NCBI GenBank assembly: GCA_012934845.2
Contig: WNNJ02001344.1
Span: forward strand, 235,681-299,680
Direction of reading: 5' to 3'
DNA length: 64,000 nucleotides
Source: Pomphorhynchus laevis
Lineage: Eukaryota; Acanthocephala; Palaeacanthocephala; Echinorhynchida; Pomphorhynchidae
Position 1 is the stretch's first letter, and each line of letters opens with the position of its first letter. The notes below the pieces were generated by a model. It had not been told where the DNA came from. It searched no databases and saw only the letters and a program-made list of their open reading frames with translations. Below are positions 34,344 to 46,021 of this stretch, piece after piece. The position numbers were made by a program, and so were the translations under genes.

Positions 34344-34480
34344 TGTATTTACTTTAGATCTCAAACTTTTTTAAGTAAGGCTAGTAATTGTATTTACTTT
34401 AGATCTCAAACTTTTTTAAGGTGAGTTTTAAACTTTTTTAAGGTGAGATATGAGTTTTGCACGAAGCAAAACTCATATCA
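34344..34480 (-). repeat. LINE Z 5' direct repeats and hairpin
   Basis: TATTTACTTTAGATCTCAAA with its flank occurs twice (about 34344-34376 and 34389-34421). Next to it is a perfect 14-bp stem, GATATGAGTTTTGC (34447-34460) with GCAAAACTCATATC (34466-34479) and an ACGAA loop. They lie at the presumed 5' terminus of the element and could be promoter or 5'-UTR structure. Confidence 0.7.
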
Positions 34481-34699
34481 TAAGAGTACTATTTATAATT
34501 TAACACTTTAATGTGTTAAATTAATTTTACATCTATACTCTACATACTCCTTATTTCACTTTGGAAACTGTGGATTTGTTCGCCACGATAAAATTTCAAA
34601 CACGCACATTTCAAACACGATTCTTTTATGAGCCTTCGTTTCAAATCACTTTCTATTTCGATTATTATGGCACACGATGATCATGTGTAAAACAGTGGT

Positions 34700-35835
34700 T
34701 GATCAATGTCAACGATTTATCGCCTTTTTAGTACGTATTTGTGTTGATATACTCTGGTTTTTAATCCTTGTTTGGTATGGCTTACATATTTGCTAAGGCA
34801 TTGCGAACAAGGTATCATGTATATAATTTCAGACCGCTCAGAGTGGGTTCCTTTTTGTGAAACAATGCTGTATTCAAGTATGATTTCCGACATCTCCTTT
34901 TTAAACAATTAGTGCAAAGGTCGCTAACAAATTTGGTCCCAAGATAGATCTTATTAGTATTTTACTAATTGAAGAATACGGTTTCAGAGGTTTTGCCTGA
35001 TGGTAGGCCTTTCGTATAATAACTTCAGGAAAGCCTCTATTATTTAGCATATCCTCAATTTTTCTACATTTTTATACTTTTTCAATATGATTTGAGCAAA
35101 TCTGTTGTATTCTATTGAAAAGTGTTCGGCCGCTGATATTTTGAGTTCAATTAGACTATGCGTGTTCCTATAAGTTGTAAAGCACGGTATACCCGGTTTT
35201 CTGTGTATATTTGTTTGTATTCTGGTATGATGAAAAACAAGAACATCGAGAAATGAGATGTTTTTATTCTCTTCTATCCATTGAATCGCCGGATCCTCAT
35301 TGTTGAGTTTGCGTTGTATCGTTTCCAGTTTCTGCTTTTCATCAAAGATACAAAATACGTCATCGACGTATCTCCACCACTTCACTAAATGTGGTAGGTA
35401 TTCAAAGATATCCTCATCCCACTTCGTAATGTAAAGGTCAGCTAATACTGGACCAAGTGGAGAGACCATAGCTATTCCATTCACTTGGTCATAAACATTC
35501 TCTTCAAATGTGAAGCAGGTTTTTTCTGTGCACCACTCTATTAGTGATGACCATCCCATAGCAGATAGAATAGGTGTTGAACAGCCTATATTCAACATAT
35601 CAGTTGTTAACATAGTTACTTTTTTCAGTGGAACATTAGTAAACAACTCACATACATCGGCAGTCACAAATTGATAATTAAGATTGATGAATCCTCTTAT
35701 TGCTCTTGCAAATTGTGGACCATCTTTGATACACAAATGAGATGTTGACATAATGTTCCTTATGTTTTTATTTATCCACTTTGCTAGTCTATGATCAAAT
35801 GATCGATACGACGCTATAATCGGTCTAAAACCGAT
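34700..35835 (-). mobile_element. Penelope-like element, RT and GIY-YIG
   Basis: Minus strand. FRPIIASYRSFDHRLAKWIN opens the RT at about 35830. The 235-codon frame 35751-35044 has ADVCELFTNVPL, MVSPLGPVLADLYITKWDE and WWRYVDDVFCIF, all characteristic of Penelope RT. After a linker (RGFPEVIIRKAYHQAK) a GIY-YIG endonuclease follows at 34908-34717: IIYMIPCSQCLSKYVSHTKQ and LKTRVYQHK. The usual YIGQT reads YVSHT. Frameshifts separate RT and endonuclease, so the copy is dead. The N-terminus and terminal repeats are missing. Confidence 0.85.
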
Positions 35836-35881
35836 TAGAAAGGATATAATCGTTTTAAGAAAATTTTAGATATCGTTGAAC

Positions 35882-35919
35882 TATATGCTCCGAAATAATC
35901 TCGTTATAGCACTTTATTA
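35882..35919 (+). repeat. third copy of the 38-bp LINE W target sequence
   Basis: TATATGCTCCGAAATAATCT and following bases match the target duplications at 37386 and 42345 with two differences. Homology with the 37386 copy extends about 45 bp further left, and with the 42345 copy to the right. So this is an uninterrupted copy of the sequence that LINE W entered. Confidence 0.8.
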
Positions 35920-36219
35920 AAATTATAAATTAATAAACAATTAATTATATTAAGGCCTTTGATAGAGTTCCACATGGAGCTCTAAGGCCTTTGATAGAGT
36001 TCCACATGCTGGTTTAGATTCACTACTACGTCATTACGGTGTACCTACGACAATTTGCAATTTAGCACTTTATTAAAATTATAAATTAATAAACAATTAA
36101 TTATATTAAGGCCTTTGATAGAGTTCCACATAGAGCTCTAAGGCCTTTGATAGAGTTCCACATGCTGGTTTAGATTCACTACTACGTCATTACGGTGTAC
36201 CTACGACAATTTGCAACTG
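35906..36219 (+). repeat. 157-bp tandem duplication at the 5' edge of LINE V
   Basis: Two near-identical copies (35906-36062 and 36063-36219) run from TAGCACTTTATTAAAATTAT to ACGACAATTTGCAA. Inside each, AGGCCTTTGATAGAGTTCCA is itself duplicated about 32 bp apart. The repeated piece includes the RT segment preceding the intact V frame. Confidence 0.9.
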
Positions 36220-37260
36220 GATTAAGACATTTCTCGAGGATCGATCATTCGTTGTGCGATTAGATGAAGTTTTGTCAACAGCTCGACGTGTTCATTCGGG
36301 TGTTCCTCAGGGCACGGTCCTAGGTCCACTTCTCTTTATCATCTTTTTGAATGACCTACTCCTAAGGTTAAAGTGTCCTCACCTGGCATTTGCTGACGAT
36401 GTTAAAATATGGGCAACAACCCAAAACGAGGCGGATTGTGAATTTTTACAATGTGACCTTAACCGTATCGGGACTTGGTGTAATAGCACTGGCTTGATAC
36501 TCAACGCGACAAAATGTGTATGGATCAGATTGGGTAGAGATAAAACTCATTTCGATTACAAAATAAATGGACACTCAATCAAGCGAGTCTCAGAACATCC
36601 CGACCTGGGAGTGATAATTCACGAATCGCTAAAGACAAGAGCAAATAGTGATCACGCGCGGTTAAAAGCGATACGTGCCTTATACTGCATAAAAATGACT
36701 TTTGCAAAATTATCGCCGCAAATCTTCGCCAAACTTTATTGTGCCCTAGTAAGACCACATCTTGAGTATTGTGTACAGGCAACCTTTCCAACGACCAGGA
36801 GTGAGTTGAATAACTTGGAAAGTGTAATGAGACGAGCTTCTCGGATGTGTTGTCAAGGAAGCTTTATTTCAAGATTAAGATGTTTGAACGTTTTATCAGT
36901 GAGGTATCGGTATCTTTTTCTTGATCTGATTACACTTTGGAAAATTGTACATTCAGCTGATGGCTTTCCTTTGGGTGTAGTTAGATTTCGAGATAATTCG
37001 AGATTGCGAGGCCATTGTAAGATGCTTTTTAAAAAATTACCGGGTAAGCTGCGAAAATTTTACAGACTGTCTGAACGGGCAGTAGATGTTTGGAATAGTT
37101 TGCCTGAACCTGTCGCTGCCATCACCAATTTCCTCGCTTTCAAAAACAGGGTTCGACGTTGGATATACGTCCAGGCTGATTTGTCACCTTTTCTAACCTA
37201 CCCATTTGGTTGATCTTTTTTCTGTATTGTGTGATCGGCTTAAAGCCTTATGGCTAAGTC
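36220..37260 (+). mobile_element. LINE V, RT and C-terminus, 5'-truncated
   Basis: A 319-codon frame (36254-37213) is intact. It has GVPQGTVLGPLLFIIFLNDL, LAFADDVKIW, LGVIIHESLKTRAN, ALVRPHLEYCVQATFPTT and a C-terminal FKNRVRRWIYVQADLSPF. The FADD variant keeps both catalytic Asp residues. The 3' UTR is short and ends near GAACTTGATAATAATATT. It lacks endonuclease and ORF1. CR1-like. The frame is unbroken, so the insertion is fairly young. Confidence 0.88.
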
Positions 37261-37385
37261 TGAACTTGATAATAATATTAAAATAATATTATTGATATAA
37301 TATTATACATTGTAATTATATAATATTTTCGTTTTATTTTAGAAATAAGATAATTGTTTTTAAAAAACATTGAATACCGTTAAAC

Positions 37386-37423
37386 TATATGCTCTGAAAT
37401 AATCTCGTTATAGCACTTGATTA
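37386..37423 (+). repeat. target-site duplication of LINE W, left copy
   Basis: TATATGCTCTGAAATAATCT followed by CGTTATAGCACTTGATTA. It matches 42345-42382 at 37 of 38 positions. It abuts the 3' tail of LINE W on the left. Confidence 0.85.
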
Positions 37424-37517
37424 TATTTAGAATTTTTAATTATTATTATTATACATTCAACAACATACGAGCATTAGCTCAAATAGCCGGCTCACAATAA
37501 GTTCGTAAATAAATTAA

Positions 37518-40500
37518 TTAGTTATTAAAATAAGGAAATGCAACACGAAACATTGCTTGATCCATTCGTAGTCTTCTTTTAAAAGTATTAAGTGAACTGC
37601 ATCCAACGGTGTCTGCATCAAGGTTGTTCCAAAGCTCAACAATTCTTCTATCAAATTGCATCGCGCCCAATTTCTGTACTCTGTTTCTTCGAATAGTTAA
37701 AGAATGACCGTGAAGAACATTTGAACCACGTAGTTGAACCCTACTCCGAAGAGGGTGATGAGGACGTTGGAATAAATGCCAAACAAGGCACATATCCATG
37801 TACCGACGGGTCCATGTGACGGTCTCAAGTCCTAATGATCTCAGTCTGTCTTCATAAGGCAGCGACGCTAACGTTGGTGCTAGCTTTGTTGCCCTGCGAA
37901 GTACCCTCTCTGATTTCTTATGTTCATGCACAGTACGTGGGTATACAACCGGAGCTGCATATAAAAGTCTACTCAATACATGTGCTATAATCAGAGGCCG
38001 AAGAGCAGTCGGATTAACGCGAACAAACGCGCGTCGAATCATACCTATCATTTTATTGGAGTTGGCACAAGCTTGATCAGTGTGCTTTTTAGTTGATAAA
38101 TTAGAGGTAACCCATACTCCTAAATCTTTGTAACTATCGACACTTTCCACAATACAGCCCTTATATGTGTAACAAGCTGATGTTAGTTGCTTGCGAGCAT
38201 TACCAATAATACGCATGTGTTTGCATTTCGAAACATTTATCACAAGCTTGTTTGACGCCGCCCACAACTCCACATTATCTATGTCAGTTTGCAAATTATC
38301 AACATCCTCACATGAATAAATGGGCCGCCATATTTTTAAGTCATCTGCATACAAACATGATCGAGAGCGAATGCACCCAGGCAAATCGTTAACATAAATG
38401 CTGAATAAAAGCGGACCCAAAACTGAACCTTGAGGTACTCCAATATGACATTCTCTAGACACAGACAATGACCAATCGACAAGTACTCGAAAGCAACGAT
38501 CACGAAGAAATTCTCTAATCCAATCAACTATTATGTTTGGGAGTCCAGTATTGACAAGTTTCTGAAGAAGTAGATCATGATCTACTCTATCCAAAGCTTT
38601 AGAAAAGTCGAAGAATATAATGTCTGTATCGGTATAATGTGTCTTATTCGCTGTCCAATCAAGATGAACATCAAGCAAATTTGAAACAGTTGAATAACCC
38701 TCCCGAAATCCGTGCTGATTAGGGACTAAAATTTTTCCTACACGAAAAAACTCAACCATGTAGCGATGCACAAACCTCTCCAACACTCTACAGCAAATGC
38801 AGGTAATGCTCACCGGCCTATAATTCTCGACGGAAGAGCGATCTCCCTTCTTGAAGTAGGGAAGAACAATTGACTGCTTCCACACATTAGGAAGAGATCT
38901 TTCCAAGATTGACTGGCGAAAAATTGCACAGAGAGGAACGCAAATTGAGCCTGCTAATCTGCGCAGATAAACAGAAGGTAGTAAGTCACAACCTCTTGAA
39001 TTATTTGCTTTTAGACGGCGTAATTCGGAATAGACTTTAGCTGGTGTTATCAAATTGTCAAGGTCCAACTCAAGACACGTGTCAGAGTAAGTGTTCAGCA
39101 CACTAGATTCCATACAAAAAGTTTGATGTTCATTTGCGGGCTCTACTGAAGTGCAATAGTGTGCCGCAAACTCTTCAGCTAGGTCATTCGCAGAAATGTC
39201 ATAGAAGTAGTGACAAATCGAAGAATCAACAGCTCCCCTGCTTGATAGATACTGAAAAAGGACCTTTAAATCGTATTTACACTTGTTAGCTAATGCTTTC
39301 TCAAATGCACACAGCTTCTTTCTCTTCAATCAATTGAATAAATTTCTTGCCTGTTTAAAAACATCATAACTACACTCCCCAACTTTGTAGCGATTGAAGA
39401 TCAAATTACGAGTCCTCAATGCCGAACGTAACTCAGAATCGAACCAGGGAGAATCTTTTCGACGTGTCCTGCTTCTAAGTGGAGAGAATAAAATAAGCAG
39501 CGACTCTAAGGTTCTCTGAAAGTAATTCCACGCGCCGTGTACTCCAACAACAGCGGGATCTGGCCAGGAAGCTGTTGAAAGTATTGACTTAATTGCACCT
39601 GTGTTGGTTTTGAAAGCATTAACCACTTGATTTTCACGCGGACCTCGAGTATCTTCTTGAAACCTTAACCTAATGATCACTACGCAATGATCAGACATAC
39701 CGATCGGGGCATCATAACGGATAGCGTTAATAATCTCACTGTTCGAAGATAAACATACATCTAATAGAGATCTACTGTCACTAGCAAAACGAGTGTAATT
39801 TTGGACATGCTGAGTTAAACCACAATAGATGATACACTCCAGAAGGTCATAGGAAGCATGGTCACAAGTAGGAAAAGCCGTATACGAATTCCAATCAACC
39901 GAAGGCATATTCAAGTCACCAAGTATTAAAACATTGGAGGTACCTTTAGAATAAAGTTCTACTTCCCCAATCAGTTTATCTGTGGCGGCCAAGGGTGAAC
40001 GATATACTACCCCCAGAACAAGCGGAGCGGTATGCATGAATTTTACCCGACACCACAAACTTTCGACTTTATCAGAAGAAGAAGTGCTAAGAATAGTTAC
40101 TTTCACATCGTTGCTCACATAAAGAATAACACCTCCACCTCTTCCACTTTCACGATCACTGCGGAAAACCAGATAACCAGGGATGGAGACTTCATTATCA
40201 ACAATATCACCATATAGCCATGATTCTGTGATAGCGAGTAATTTAGGACGAATTAACTGAACTCTATATCACAGTTCATCTATCTTCGATATAAGACTGC
40301 GAACATTACCATGGAGTATTTCACAATGCCCCAACATACCTCTGGGAGTATTCCTATCACCCCTTACACATCCTAATAACCCGGACGCTAAACCATTTAG
40401 ACTCTGATAGGCAGAGTAGACGAGACCGTTTCGATTACAGAATGCACGCGAGGCGACATGACTAGTGGGCTCCAACTCAGCCAGGTGCGTCGCTTCACAA

Positions 40501-40535
40501 TCTGAAAATTTTTCACATAGAGATTTGTTTCTCAT
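37518..40535 (-). pseudogene. LINE W ORF2, endonuclease and RT, two TGA stops
   Basis: One frame runs from ATG (overlapping the ORF1 stop) to 37518. It is interrupted only by TGA at 40269-40271 and at 39330-39332. Context (KIDEL-stop-YRVQL and ARNLFN-stop-LKRKK) suggests Arg codons CGA changed to TGA. Endonuclease: ITESWLYGD, LILGDLNMPSVDW and GMSDHCVVIIRLRF. RT: SIVLPYFKKGDRSSVENYRP, IIFFDFSKALDRVDHDLL (Leu where Phe is usual), GVPQGSVLGPLLFSIYVNDL and CLYADDLKIW. The C-terminus ends LNTFKRRLRMDQAMF. The catalytic residues seen are intact. Confidence 0.88.
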
Positions 40536-41899
40536 TTAGCAACACGATATGTTAGTTCCTTTTTAACCTTCGATAATTTTTTTCGTTCTGATACATCAAG
40601 ATCTTTCAGCAGTCGAATATTAGACCCTTTGAGACGGAACGAGTTTCGCAACATTAAGGTAGCATGAAGTTGGTTATGGAAGACAGCTTTGAGTAGTCGG
40701 GGTTTATTATTTAAAGCATTACGCTTACCTAGACGGAAAAGAGCGACAAGTTTAACTTTTTGGACTGTCTCAATGTCACAGGAGCCAAGTACATGTGCCA
40801 GAATAGACCTCAAACTCTGAATGTCGTCATTCAGTCGTGCTTGCGCATTCTCGAAGATAGACTCGGGCACATTAGCTAGAATAACTAAGCATCCTCTATT
40901 ATATATACGCTTATTTGAGATCACCCTATCGAGACCATCACAGGACACAGCAGATTGTGTATCTGTACATGCACGTAAGCTGGGTATTTGAGTATCCGTT
41001 TTAACAATATTCCGCAAGCTAGATAAGTCTGTCTGGGTATGTGAATCATGAGACTCTAAAGAACTTGATGGTGACATCAAGGTGACGTGTGCGTTGCCCG
41101 AGGAAACACACTGACCATCTTTGTTTGAGGTAGTACGAAATGTCGCATTGTGAGCATTCGACATCTTCGGTGTATCACTTTGTGAAATCGCTTCATCAGA
41201 CAGAATATATTTCGAGACTTCGTCATACGGTCTTGACACTGAATTTGGAGTTGAATAGGAAGAACGCAAATATTCCCACTTCCAAATACGGGATGCTACA
41301 GGTCCATCGCTGCCTACATAAGCTCGAGTTGTCCGAGTTCGTTTGTCAATATGTAAAGAAAGATCGGGATAAGGACGATCAACGACAACGCATGTAGTCA
41401 TATCGTTCGTAGTCTGTGATACTTTAGGGACTGTATTTTCAGCAATTTGTTGCAATTTGCGATCGCTTGTATTCTCATCAAGGGGAATAACGCAGGCAGT
41501 CGTATCATCACCAACCTGCGCATCCACAGGAACTATATTTTTAAAAGGATGTTGAGCTTTGGAAGAGGATATTTTATCGTCCATGAGAACGGTTCGACTG
41601 AGAGATTGGTTATGTGCTTCTTCAAATTCGACCAAACGTCTTCTCAAAATATTAAGCTCCTTCACAGCACAAAAGCCACATAAATAAGCATCATCGGAAT
41701 TCTTTTTTAACTTGCTCATACAAATAGTGGTCCAGGTGTCACACAAATCGTTCGAACACTGGACTTGGACAGATGTACACTCATCAATTATGCTTGCGTT
41801 TAGAGATACGGTGTTTACATTTGACTTCTTAGCTTTAAGCTTCGATGTTTTTCGTGTCATTATGTGTTTTGTTCCGCTGGCAAGTTGTTTTGTAAACAA
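40532..41899 (-). CDS. LINE W ORF1, PHD-like and RRM-like protein
   Basis: 455 codons and no disruption. The first ATG gives MFTKQLASGTKHI; MTRKTSKLKAKKS at codon 14 is an equally good start and matches the LINE Z start. A Cys cluster follows (VQCSNDLCDTWTTICM, then YLCGFC), as in PHD-like domains of CR1 ORF1. A long polar linker leads to an RRM-like module from GCLVILANVPESIFENA to NKPRLLKAVFHNQLHATLML and FRLKGSNIRLLKD. Such proteins bind element RNA and form the RNP. The stop TGA overlaps the ORF2 ATG. Confidence 0.85.
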   Translation of the reverse strand: MFTKQLASGTKHIMTRKTSKLKAKKSNVNTVSLNASIIDECTSVQVQCSNDLCDTWTTICMSKLKKNSDDAYLCGFCAVKELNILRRRLVEFEEAHNQSLSRTVLMDDKISSSKAQHPFKNIVPVDAQVGDDTTACVIPLDENTSDRKLQQIAENTVPKVSQTTNDMTTCVVVDRPYPDLSLHIDKRTRTTRAYVGSDGPVASRIWKWEYLRSSYSTPNSVSRPYDEVSKYILSDEAISQSDTPKMSNAHNATFRTTSNKDGQCVSSGNAHVTLMSPSSSLESHDSHTQTDLSSLRNIVKTDTQIPSLRACTDTQSAVSCDGLDRVISNKRIYNRGCLVILANVPESIFENAQARLNDDIQSLRSILAHVLGSCDIETVQKVKLVALFRLGKRNALNNKPRLLKAVFHNQLHATLMLRNSFRLKGSNIRLLKDLDVSERKKLSKVKKELTYRVAK

Positions 41900-42344
41900 T
41901 CCAATTGTAATCCAATTTGTGATGTATGTGTATGTATATCAATTTTGTTGTATGTTATTATATTGTATAGAATGTAATTTGTGTAATTTGCTAGATTACG
42001 CCTGTTTAACACCCAATCGAATATGGATTAAAATATTGTTTTTGATATATCGCTTAAACTATAATTGTTATCAATGCACTTGATCTATACATATTCAATT
42101 TATATTGAATCCATATATTATGAACGAGAAGGACAGAAAAAGGTTAAAAGTTCGCTGACGACGCTGTGTACAAATTAAACTTTTTTAATTTTTCAGACTC
42201 GATTTTAATAATTAGTAGTCTCGCAGTGTATTTTCGGTATCTTCGGAATTGTTTTACCACGGAATTATAATTAGAAATAAGGAATTAATTTATCTGTTAT
42301 TTGAATTGCTACTGCTATCATTATAAAACTGTACATTTCAGAAT

Positions 42345-42382
42345 TATATGCTCTGAAATAATCTCGTTATAGCTCTTGATTA
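42345..42382 (+). repeat. target-site duplication of LINE W, right copy
   Basis: Same 38 bp as 37386-37423 except A to T in the GCACTT/GCTCTT segment. It abuts the LINE W 5' end. Confidence 0.85.
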
Positions 42383-42815
42383 AGATAATAAATTAATATA
42401 ATATAATATTAATATTAATTATATTTGTATATCTAGTGTGCATAATATGATATGCCTCCCAAACATATTAATCACCACGCAAAAGTAGAATTACCAGAAT
42501 TTAAATGTATTATATCAAAGTTATTATATCTTATATCATATTATATCATATTATCCCCGAAAATTATAAAATTAAATTAGTTGAATTAAAGTAATAAAAT
42601 CAAATATTCAAATATGTGCTTTAGCAATATTTTAATTAATAGATAGATCAAATTTCCTATTGGATATATCACTTAGCCAAGGATATTATAATATTACTTG
42701 CCCAACCTAAGATTGACATTTTTACGTTCAATGTACAACCCACGTTAACCTAAAATATTGTTATAACATGACAACATCGCGAGCAAAGCTCAATAGTTGC
42801 ATCACATTAAACAAA
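42383..42815. other. AT-rich spacer
   Basis: No gene or element recognised. Contains short ATATTATATCATA-type repeats near 42520-42560. Confidence 0.4.
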
Positions 42816-45200
42816 AAAGTTAAGTTGCCAAAAGAGCTTGTTTGAATCGTTGTAACGAACTGCACCCCACAATCTTCTCATCCAACCGATTCAACATGTT
42901 GACGACTCGCCTATTGAACTGCATTGTCTTTGAATGAATAATCCTTTTTCTACATAAATAGAGTGAATGTTCAGACAATACACTGCCAGATCTCATGTCC
43001 AATAAATTATTCAGCACGTGTCTATGAGTTTGCAAAACCTTCCACAAAAGGCACAAATCATGAAAATCCGCTCAAACTATTCATGTGAAACATTTCCTAC
43101 CTGACATTGTATGCCAAGTTCCTTGTTTCTTGAACAAATTTAGTTCCACACCTTAACATACTCTCTATCTGGAGCTCTTCACTATAGTCTTCGAATAAGT
43201 ACACTGGAATCCATATTGCAAATTACTCATAATAAACACAAGCCAGAGTTCGAAATGATTGCAGACTCGGTTAATCAAATGTACGGAGAATGGCTAAACT
43301 AAATAGTCCGGCATACATAATCGGTATGTCGATAAGACGACAAATCATCAGAAACCAACATGACCAGATCTTTAAAGTGGTTTCCTTGTTCAATCTGTTT
43401 TAATTCACGGAAATATGTCGATGTAATAAAATTTCGTGAACATTTTATTCGCATATAGGCACATTTAGATGAATTAATTAATAAATCATTTTTAAATCCA
43501 AATTTCCAATGCCATTGGTATCCATTTGCAATTTCACGCAATCATCCAAGGATTCTATACATTTCCATATCTTGAGATCGTCCGCATAAAGCAGTGAATC
43601 AAAACTCAATAGGCCAGGAATATCATTGATGAATATTAGAAATAGTAAAGATCATAGCATAGATCCTTGCATCACACCCATATATGCGTTGTGACATTTC
43701 GAACACACACTGTTTACATGAACCTGATACGACCTTCCAATTATAAAATTTTGTATCCAGCAGACTACATTCGAATCAATTGCCAAATCCTGCATTTTGA
43801 TAATAAGATACTCACGACGCATCAAATCAAATGCTTTGAAAAAGTCAAAGAAGATTATATATATCAGCCCATGAATGTTGTTCCAATGTTGTTTGTAAGT
43901 AAATAAGTCACAGTAGACGGTCCTTCCTAAAACCATTTTGATTAACGCAGAATAAATGATTAGACTCCAAATATTTGCTTATATATTTATACAACAATTG
44001 CTCCATGAATCGACAACATAGACATGTTAAACTGACAGGTCTATAATTGTCAACATTAGAACGATCACCATTTTTTCAAAGGTCTAATAAATGAACTTTT
44101 TCACATTTGTGGTATACAGTCAGTAGTTATAGACGCAATGAATATCCAATGCAACGGAAAATCAAATATCATTCGCCAAATATTTATATATCGGAAACAA
44201 TGAGTCTGGGTATACAGACTCTTCTGATTTAAGATTATTTAGTTAGGATACTACAGCCTAAACGAAAAATAAATCAAAAATACTATGACATGATCCAGCA
44301 AGAATATTGGCTATTTGTGAGTTTGAGCGTTGCGAAATCAATTTGAAATGATTTGCAAAGGCATTAGCGATGTCACTGTTCACTGTGAAAGATTTTACAC
44401 ATTCAGATATGAGCTTATGCACACACCCATCCCTATTTTTAAAGTTTGCATACTTAAATAAAGGTGAGATCGGATTGAAGGCAGATTGTTGAGCCAATCG
44501 CTCTTCAAAATTTCGTCGATTTTGCCGTTTTAAAGACGTAAAATGGTTGCGGACAGAAATAAAAGAATTATAAGCTAGTTGACCATGTTTAAATTTGATA
44601 AATGCAATACGTTTAACTTTAATAATTTTCGAAGCTCATTGTCAAACCAAGGCTTGCTATGCATCCAAATTTTCGAACTTTGTTTGGAGAATAACGACGA
44701 TGCCATTCAATAATACCGTTTGAAAATGTTCCCATGCGCTATTAACACCCACTACAAAGGGATTTAGCCAGCACACGATATAAAGGTTCTGATGAACTAA
44801 AGGCACATTTGTTTTAAAATATTGAATTGAATTTGAATAAAAATTACGGATGAAAAGTCTATTGAAATGTTTTTATCCAAAAGAAAAATGCAGTAATCCG
44901 GTGCTCGTAAAGGTTCGAGATATGTAACATTCTATAAACTGTTTATCAGAAGTAAGGCATATATCTAGTTAAGACCGTTGATTCCCGAGATATAAATTCT
45001 GATCAGAAATATTTCTAAAATCTAGAAGAAAACCAACATCGCAAATATTAAATTGCTGCTTTTTGCCAATATCATCATTTACAATAATCGTCATTATACG
45101 ATCAATTAATTGCAGTTATTAAACCTTACAATCTTTTAAAAACATTCGCCAAAAACAGTGTCGCTAGATTTACTTGACATTTGCTAGCATAAATCAGAAA
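42815..45200 (-). pseudogene. old LINE W-like copy
   Basis: Minus strand, 3' to 5' in window order. The C-terminus is at 43056-42820 (MQFNRRVVNMLNRLDEKIVG, then CSSLQRFKQALL), matching MQFDRRIVELWNNLDADTVG of LINE W. RT pieces at 43936-43652 include IIFFDFFKAFDLMRREYL and GVMQGSML. Linker pieces lie at 44497-44258, and weak endonuclease traces reach about 45200. All frames are broken. It is a much older member of the W group. Confidence 0.75.
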
Positions 45201-46020
45201 TATCATTAAAAAATCATGATTCATTCAAGTTTTGAATATAAGATCACTTAACTGAGACTACATATTTTGCACTATTTAAAAGATTTATGCGAAAATATCT
45301 TAATATTTAAAAGAATTTTTATATTAAAGAACTTTATAATAGTTCAGGAGGAACTGCTACTCTATCACGTGTCGGTCAAACTCCTTTATGATTGAAGCAG
45401 AAAATTTTCAGCTTCGATATTATTTACATACCTTATTTACATAATTATTTACATACTTTCCTGGTCAGTACAAAATCAGGACCAACACTTAGCAGCTCCA
45501 GTTCGTCAAGGATTAGTTCTCTTCGCGACAAGTTAATAGGATGATGCTGCGGTTTCAAAGGACAAGCCAATTTTTGTGAGATCATACGATGATTGATAAT
45601 ACGGAAAGATTATATATATCCAACTTTATAATTGTAAATATGAGCCAGGTGATTAATCATTTTAAAGACAAATATTATATTTTATTCAGTTGATTTTTTC
45701 TTTGTTTTGTTTCGTTGCTCTGTTTCATTGCCTTGTTTTGTTGTTTTGTTTCTTCATTTAGTTGCTTTGTTGCTTTTTTAGTTGCTTTATTTTGATCCTT
45801 TGAAATTTTAATATTATTTTATATTTTTAATATTTCTATTTTATATTTTAATATTTCGATTGAGCAAAATTTCTGAATAAAATAAGCTAAATACAATTGT
45901 CCAAATTTTCAAAATTTTCCAGATTTTCCTGATTTTAAATATTTTCCAATTTTTTCAAAATTTCCCCACGTTTTGCTCGCGGAAGAAAGAAAAGAACAAA
46001 TATTGCTGATATCCACAAAA
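45200..46020. other. AT-rich region with T/G-rich low complexity
   Basis: No coding signal. The stretch 45690-45800 is low-complexity TTGTTTTGTTTCGTTGCTCT-like sequence. Confidence 0.45.
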
Positions 46021-46021
46021 C

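Larger units (their letters stand above)
30470..34480 (-). mobile_element. LINE Z, near full-length but frameshifted
   Basis: Order on the minus strand: 5' hairpin and direct repeats (34480-34344), 13-bp minisatellite, ORF1 from 34174, endonuclease, linker, RT, C-terminus and hairpin tail (30470-30520). ORF1 and the endonuclease are in one uninterrupted frame. Two frameshifts, at about 32500 and 31800, break the rest. The layout is CR1-like, with a PHD-like ORF1 domain and an AP-type endonuclease. It is the reference copy for the Z fragments in this window. Confidence 0.9.
37424..42344 (-). mobile_element. LINE W, full-length CR1-like element
   Basis: 4.9 kb between 38-bp target duplications. 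It has a 5' UTR (about 42344-41900), ORF1, ORF2, a 3' UTR and a TAATAATAAT-type tail near 37440. ORF1 and ORF2 overlap in ATGA. ORF2 would be fully open except for two in-frame TGA codons. With one mismatch in the duplication it is the youngest element here. Confidence 0.92.

Noticed and set aside
34103-34374. Open frames of WLSSMVVVDGCRR-type repeats on the plus strand
   Set aside because: Reverse-strand shadows of the 13-bp minisatellite in LINE Z.
37518-40535. TGA as a reassigned sense codon
   Set aside because: Only two TGAs interrupt LINE W ORF2, both where context suggests Arg CGA. ORF1 uses TGA as its stop, and neither host gene needs TGA to be sense.
35882-42382. The three 38-bp repeats as LTRs
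   Set aside because: They are short, bracket non-LTR elements, and their flanking homology fits one genomic target plus a target-site duplication.
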